Shown here one piece after another: positions 58,721-64,000 of a stretch of 64,000 nt of DNA; position 1 is the stretch's first letter; each line of letters starts with the position of its first letter. A program made the translations under genes and the position numbers. The stretch is taken from positions 8,295,036-8,359,035 of the forward strand of contig OX335643.1 in assembly GCA_946894095.1 (NCBI GenBank), in the 5' to 3' direction. The DNA comes from Incurvaria masculella (Eukaryota; Arthropoda; Insecta; Lepidoptera; Incurvariidae). Below the pieces are notes generated by a model. That model searched no databases. It was not told where the DNA came from and saw nothing but the letters and a program-made list of their open reading frames with translations.

Positions 58721-60489
58721 AAATTTTGAGGAAATTAAAGGCATATTAAAAATTGTGGGATGGTTTACCTATCCGATAGAATGTGAGACCGATGCCTGTG
58801 ACATTGCTGTAGAAGCACTTTAGCCTAACATTGTTTGATTACTCCCAGAAGCATACAATTATAATGATGTGAGTACATACATAAACTAACATTTATTAAT
58901 ATCTAATCCGTTTATTTTGTTATTTTTGACATTGAGCATGCATTCAGTTAATAAGTAAGGTTTCAAGATAATATTTTGCACGAGGCAGGTTGAGACAAAC
59001 CAAACACGCAGCTCACACAAAAAAAAATCTCACTGCAGGCGGGGCGAGCCCCTATTGTAGTGCGTACGTAGTTACCAAATCTGATCCAATTTTGTTTCTG
59101 CGCAGCCGCTGGCGCCGCTTATAAATTCAAATTCAAATTAAAATTCTTTATTGGCAACAAAAACAACAATTAGGTACAATTTAGAAATGTTTAAAAATAA
59201 CCTATCATACATTTAATGCATCCTAATGAGGTAATTGTATACCAAAAGGTGCTAGCTCAGCATAATTCCTAAGCAAACAGTACTACCTGAGTTGAGCTGA
59301 CTGCAAGGTGCTGATTTTCAGCAAGTACCTGCCAATAAATTTATTATATGTGAAATTGTGAGTATAAAGGGCATTACTTAATTTGAAGTGAGGATTAGAA
59401 TTTTTAGAAGGTTTTGAATTTGAATAAATTAAAGGTGAGGTTATGTTGTATGCAAAGACATATACTTAGAGAAATATTGTTTTTGTTGAATTCAAAGTCA
59501 TAAAATATTTTCCATAGGTGTTGTAAAATATCGCACATTGATTGCATACAATAATCCAACCGGTCTCAAGAAGTAAACTTGCTAAGGATAGAGTAAGTTC
59601 AATCGAGTGTCGGGAATCGTCCTCTATGCCAACAGCTTGGTGGTAAATGTATTTAAGCTTTTTGGTTTCCTTGTTGTTTGGACCTGGTTTGAGGTTCACA
59701 AAAAACGCAAAAAAATTTAACACTTACAGAGTTGACTCTGTATGTATTTACATTTTAAGCCTATGGTCATGACATACTTTGATAATATGAGCAATTCGTA
59801 ACAATCATGGACACGTTTATGGTTTCCGAGTGTCCGATAGATGCAATTTGGAGCGAATTTGCGATATACCCAATTTGGAATGCAAGTTATTGCACTTGTG
59901 AAGAGGTGTGAAATAAAACAACATTTGAAATATTAATGTACTCTTTGAAATATATATTTTTTAAAATCTGTTACGTATCTATACATAATGTAGGACTAGC
60001 TGTGCAGTGCATACGTCCCTCCATACAATAATATGTACTCTCGTATATTAATAATTTTACTTATTAAACAGTAACAAATTATTTCATTCAATGATTAGTG
60101 TATGTATAGCAGAATCTTTGGTTAGGTTTTCTGTTGAAAAAAACATGAGTCAACAGTATTAAAATAAAATATATATGTACAAAATATAATACAAAATTGG
60201 GCTATAACTAAACTTAACCAACACTTGTCATAACTCAAAATTGCCTTAAAATATGTTCAACAGTTCTCGATATAAAATTTAGGTAATTTGGTATAAAGTA
60301 TTCCACATCTCTATATCTGCATCTTTTGAATCCTTTGTAACAGTCATTGAAAACGGAGACCTCATCTACTCTTCCACAGTAAATTTTTTGTCTTGTACAC
60401 TTTTTAAGTTTTCGATGAACTAAAAATGTTGAAGACTGAGGGCCGAGTGCACGAAAGGACAATAAATCAAAATCAACGTCAACGTACGA
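58721..60489. other. no gene recognised
   Basis: Near 59085-59120 is a block (TCTGCGCAGCCGCTGGCGCC) resembling 19025-19050. A segment with ATAAATTCAAATTCAAATTA and TTCTTTATTGG near 59120-59150 looks like a LINE or SINE tail. The remainder is AT-rich. Confidence 0.4.
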
Positions 60490-60605
60490 TTAGACACGTC
60501 ACTTTGGATGGACAGTATGGAAGGAACTCCATGCGGTTCACTAAAAGTGACGTGTTTGAACATTGATTAACTCGGCCGTCTCTTCGTCCAATCAGGGCTA
60601 AATCG
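60490..60605 (+). repeat. dispersed repeat copy
   Basis: CACGTCACTTTGGATGGACA, GTATGGAAGGAACTCCATGC and GGTTCACTAAAAGTGACGTG match 57545-57660 closely. Confidence 0.65.
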
Positions 60606-62689
60606 TACATCTAAAGTGTCCGCATAGAGCAGTGGGTGGGAAAAAGCTCTTCTCTCAGCAACAGAAGTACGGGAGACTAAAATATGTCAGGTACAGAAAA
60701 TGTTGATTGGGTTGAATTTTAGTGGGTGATCGGCTACAAAACAAGAGTTGAAGTTATGTCAAACAGTTTTGAGGTTATGCCAAGCGAAAAATTGCCCATT
60801 ACCATACATTTCAATCGACACCATATCGAAACGCACCCAAAACTTCGAACACATTTTGATGCCTTAAATACAAGCTAACCAACCAACCTTGGCCGTTAAA
60901 TACATATCATATCATTAATCACAAATTTACAACAAAGAAAAACCTTCACAATTCCATTCATCATATAAATCTAAAATTAGGTTAACAAAATGTTGCAACT
61001 CTATATTAAGTTTCATGAGTTACCCAAGGCCGTTATCGTTCAATCCTCATCACATGATGTAATTTTTTTAAAAACTACTCACTGCTGGCAAATAGTAGTG
61101 TCTATTTGATGTATTTTTTTTATAAACTATCCACAGCTGGCAAATAGTAGTATATTATTTATCGAAATCACATCAGCAATTATCTTTAAATAAAAAATGT
61201 TTGCCCACCCATTCACTAATGAATTATCGCCATGAATATTAAGAAAAGAATATTACCTTTCCCTAATGGAAAAATAAACTCTTGGTGTTGTCCGTATTGA
61301 AATATTGAATAAGGTTTAGGTGAGTTCTAATAAAAAAAACATTTAGGTATGAATATAGATTTCTTCAACTAATGATGTAGATAGGTAAGTATTTTTCAGG
61401 TTGCAGTAAGATTGAGAGAAATGAAAATAAATGTTTTACTATTATAATATTTCTGCAGTAACATACTTACATTTCAAATATTTGTCGTTTGAATAAAATT
61501 TGCTATTAATAATTCAACAGTTTGAAAATTATGGAATTTGTTTTTGCTAAAAATATATATATTTTTATATACATATATACGATGGACAAGTATATTGACC
61601 TACAAAAATAGTGTTAAATATTGTTTTACCTCACAGGACTAGGATCAATATTATTGTTTGGTTTTAATGAGCAAAGCGGTATCCCTTTTGAGACTGAAGG
61701 TTCAATATTTATTCTTGGAAAAGAAGTATGGATACGCACTAGAGAGAAGCACATCCTCTTCATTTTCACCTCTTTACATTTTTATCTGACTTAAAAGAGA
61801 TCTCGCTTCGCTCCCCTAACAAGCATTCACTCAAATCAGCTCGACACAACCCAGCAAATTCAACAGAAATAAAGTTATGAAGGCTTATAACAAATTTTGA
61901 TACTCATAGAAATTCAATATCATTTTTTCACTTTCACATCTCGCTTGATAAATAGCTTACATAATTTGTAAATACGAAGGCAGAGATAAAACTCCTCCAT
62001 TTATTTAAAAAAAACTTAAAAAACATATTGCATGCTTGTTATGTATCACTATCATGAATACTGTGAAAATCTATGCGCTAACTCGATGCACACGATAAGC
62101 GCTGAAAACTGAAACCCCAGAATTTCTTAGCCCAATCACACCACAATTTAACAAATTCGAGACGGTTGATCCGGTAAACCATGTACAGACATGCAATATG
62201 CATCTAATATTGTGTACCAAATAAATACTTAAAACAACAAAGCTGAACCTGACTAAACCGTAACATTAAATTGATTAAAAAAAACTCAACAGAATATATT
62301 ACTTTGATTTATAACTAACAAGCCCTAGATCTTAGTATGCACAAATAATTTTGATTACTCCCAAAACATTTTTATACACTAAATTTTCCAACACTTCACA
62401 GGAACACAATGTATCCGGCACTGAGCCAGGATGTCAATTCCATCATTACATCTTACATTAAATATTACAATGTCCCAAAATTAGTGGTGGGACACAGGAG
62501 GGATTATTCGATGCAAAAACTATTTTAAGGATCAAAAATGCCTTCCCACTGTTTTGGGGTCGTCCTTAAATCACGTGAGGTTTGAACTAGGGGAAGAAAA
62601 ACACCACGATTCATTACGTTGTGGGGTGGGGTGAGATAATGTTTCAGTTTCTTTATTTCGTCCATTAGATGTAAATGACACACTCGGAT
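60606..62689. other. AT-rich, no gene recognised
   Basis: A near-duplicate pair (AACTACTCACTGCTGGCAAA at 61073 and AACTATCCACAGCTGGCAAA at 61125) is present. Near 62565-62640 is a G-rich patch with AAATCACGTGAGG and TGGGGTGGGGTGAGA related in style to 11270-11380. Confidence 0.4.
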
Positions 62690-62985
62690 TAATCTTTTGA
62701 GGGTTCCGTAACCAAAGGGTGAAAACGGAACCCTATTACTAAGCTTCCGCTGGCTGTCCGTCCGTCAGTCTGTCACAGGGCTGTATCTCGTGAACCGTAA
62801 TAGGTAGGCAGCTGATATTTTCACGGAGTGTGTATTAATTTTGCCGCTTTAACAAAAAATGGGTAAAATAAAAAAATTAAAGGGGGGGGGCACACAAAAA
62901 ATGAGATTTTTTTGTGTTAAACCTTTTACGATGGTACGGAACCCTTCGTGTGCGAGTCCGACTCGCACTTGGCCGGTTTTTTTTC
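62690..62985 (+). repeat. dispersed lepidopteran-type repeat, best copy
   Basis: It starts GAGGGTTCCGTAACCAAAGG, then GGAACCCTATTACTAAGCTT, CTGTCCGTCCGTCAGTCTGT, a run of nine G at 62882, and the end TACGGAACCCTTCGTGTGCG with AGTCCGACTCGCACTTGGCC and GGTTTTTTTT. The ends GGGTTCCGTA and TACGGAACCC are inverted repeats. Other copies lie at 8790-9050 and 16500-16765, with a piece at 3040-3185. Confidence 0.8.
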
Positions 62986-64000
62986 TATCTCTTTTGACAA
63001 TCACATGTGTTTTTTCGTGTGTCAATGCTTGTCTACTTATAAGTGAAAAAATAAGTCAATGGTCCAAAGAATCTGCCTTTCAAATGTACAAGTTCTAATT
63101 ATTCATTATTATGTCATGGAAATGTTTATATAGTAGTGCTTAAGCTTCAAGTGCATTAAACATCAATTAAATTATCAATTTTATTAGTATTTAAACTTTT
63201 TATAATTTAATATTTTTATGTTTTTTATTTAAAACACACATCATAATGGGAGGGAATGATAGCCTAAAACCTCAGGCGATGGGACCCCCCATAAGAAGGC
63301 CTCACGTTATTAAAGGATGGCTCCCTTTTGTATTTCAAAATAATAAATACAATAAATAAATACAATGGGATGCTGCATCTTAAACGAAACATTTTCACAT
63401 TTCGATTGGAATATAACCCCTATCAACGTCCCACCAGAGCATTTACGGTACAATGATAAATAAAATTAAAAGTGCTAGTGAATAGGTTTTCTGTGCAACT
63501 ATGGCCCATGATGACTAAGTCTGAAAATAAAAACAAGCGATTATGTAACTAGGCATAAGTCTATCAATACAGATCGAACTAAAATCTCAGACGCATCAGC
63601 TGCATTCAACAACCCTTACAAGTGGTCGTTTTGTATAGTAACAACTTTTGCACGGCACCATAGCCATGACAAAAAGTGTCTGGGTGATTCTTTATTTGAA
63701 ACTGAACTTTTATCTAACTTTTATCTTAGTAAATAAGTACTATTTTTGTTTCTTAGGTCACAAGGAAGAATCGAATATGTCCCTTATTGGCATTTTCAGC
63801 AAATTTTTTAAAGATTTACAACTTTACATGTTTGAAATACAATAAAAAAATATTGTGAACCAAAAAGTTCCAAAACTGTAATTGAAAACCTAAAAGAAAA
63901 AATTACTAGTCAATAAAACAAATTTTTGTACACAAATTACCAAAAAGTCAGCATACCGTTTTTTGTGAGAAATCTAATAAGATAGCGAGACATGTTCGTT
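62986..64000. other. AT-rich, no gene recognised
   Basis: No exon, repeat family member or RNA gene was recognised in the last kilobase. Small frames here are short and featureless. Confidence 0.5.

Overview
The window is nuclear DNA of an insect, most likely a moth or butterfly. It has AT-rich introns with GT/AG splice sites, small GC-rich exons, and a dense load of mariner, RTE-like and RNase H-bearing LINEs, fold-back MITEs and a SINE-like family whose style is typical of Lepidoptera. There is no prokaryotic gene organisation. Almost all open frames between the exons listed here are transposon remnants or chance.

Two protein genes can be rebuilt from splice sites and reading-frame phase. 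(1) At the left edge, on the + strand, lie the last three exons of the tRNA pseudouridine synthase PUS10 (733-826, 2187-2403, 4053-4243), with a poly(A) signal at 4262. A mariner copy sits in the intron before them and a 69-bp minisatellite follows the gene. (2) On the - strand, from 41921 down to 13536, lies a large BTB/POZ transcription-factor gene. Five common exons (41921-41689, 40467-40358, 38765-38637, 33274-33096, 31116-31071) encode the BTB domain and a Gly-rich/acidic linker. They end in phase 1 and can join any of three alternative 3' cassettes, each carrying its own Psq-type helix-turn-helix: A (29132-28475 + 27663-27255, 587 aa in all), B (21538-21090, 381 aa) and C (17181-16991, 16094-15975, 15437-15298, 14448-14391, 13646-13536, 438 aa). 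All junction phases agree. This is the lola / mod(mdg4) / fruitless style of gene: one dimerisation domain with exchangeable DNA-binding ends.

The most unusual structure is a tandem array of about 31 units of 91 bp (35830-38664) directly abutting exon 3 of the BTB gene. Each unit contains the last ~28 nt of that exon together with its 5' splice donor, plus a stretch resembling the 3' end of the local SINE-like repeat. Exon 3 is therefore followed by about 30 decoy donors.

The region from 41.9 to 64 kb has no gene I can reconstruct. It holds a GC-rich island (45.9-46.4 kb) that could be a promoter/5' UTR of the BTB gene, a decayed LINE (48.0-49.05 kb), several MITEs, and a TATA-box-linked short frame at 57.7 kb with a THAP-like start. 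All calls were made by eye. Family assignments rest on motifs I recognise, and no database search or expression data were used.
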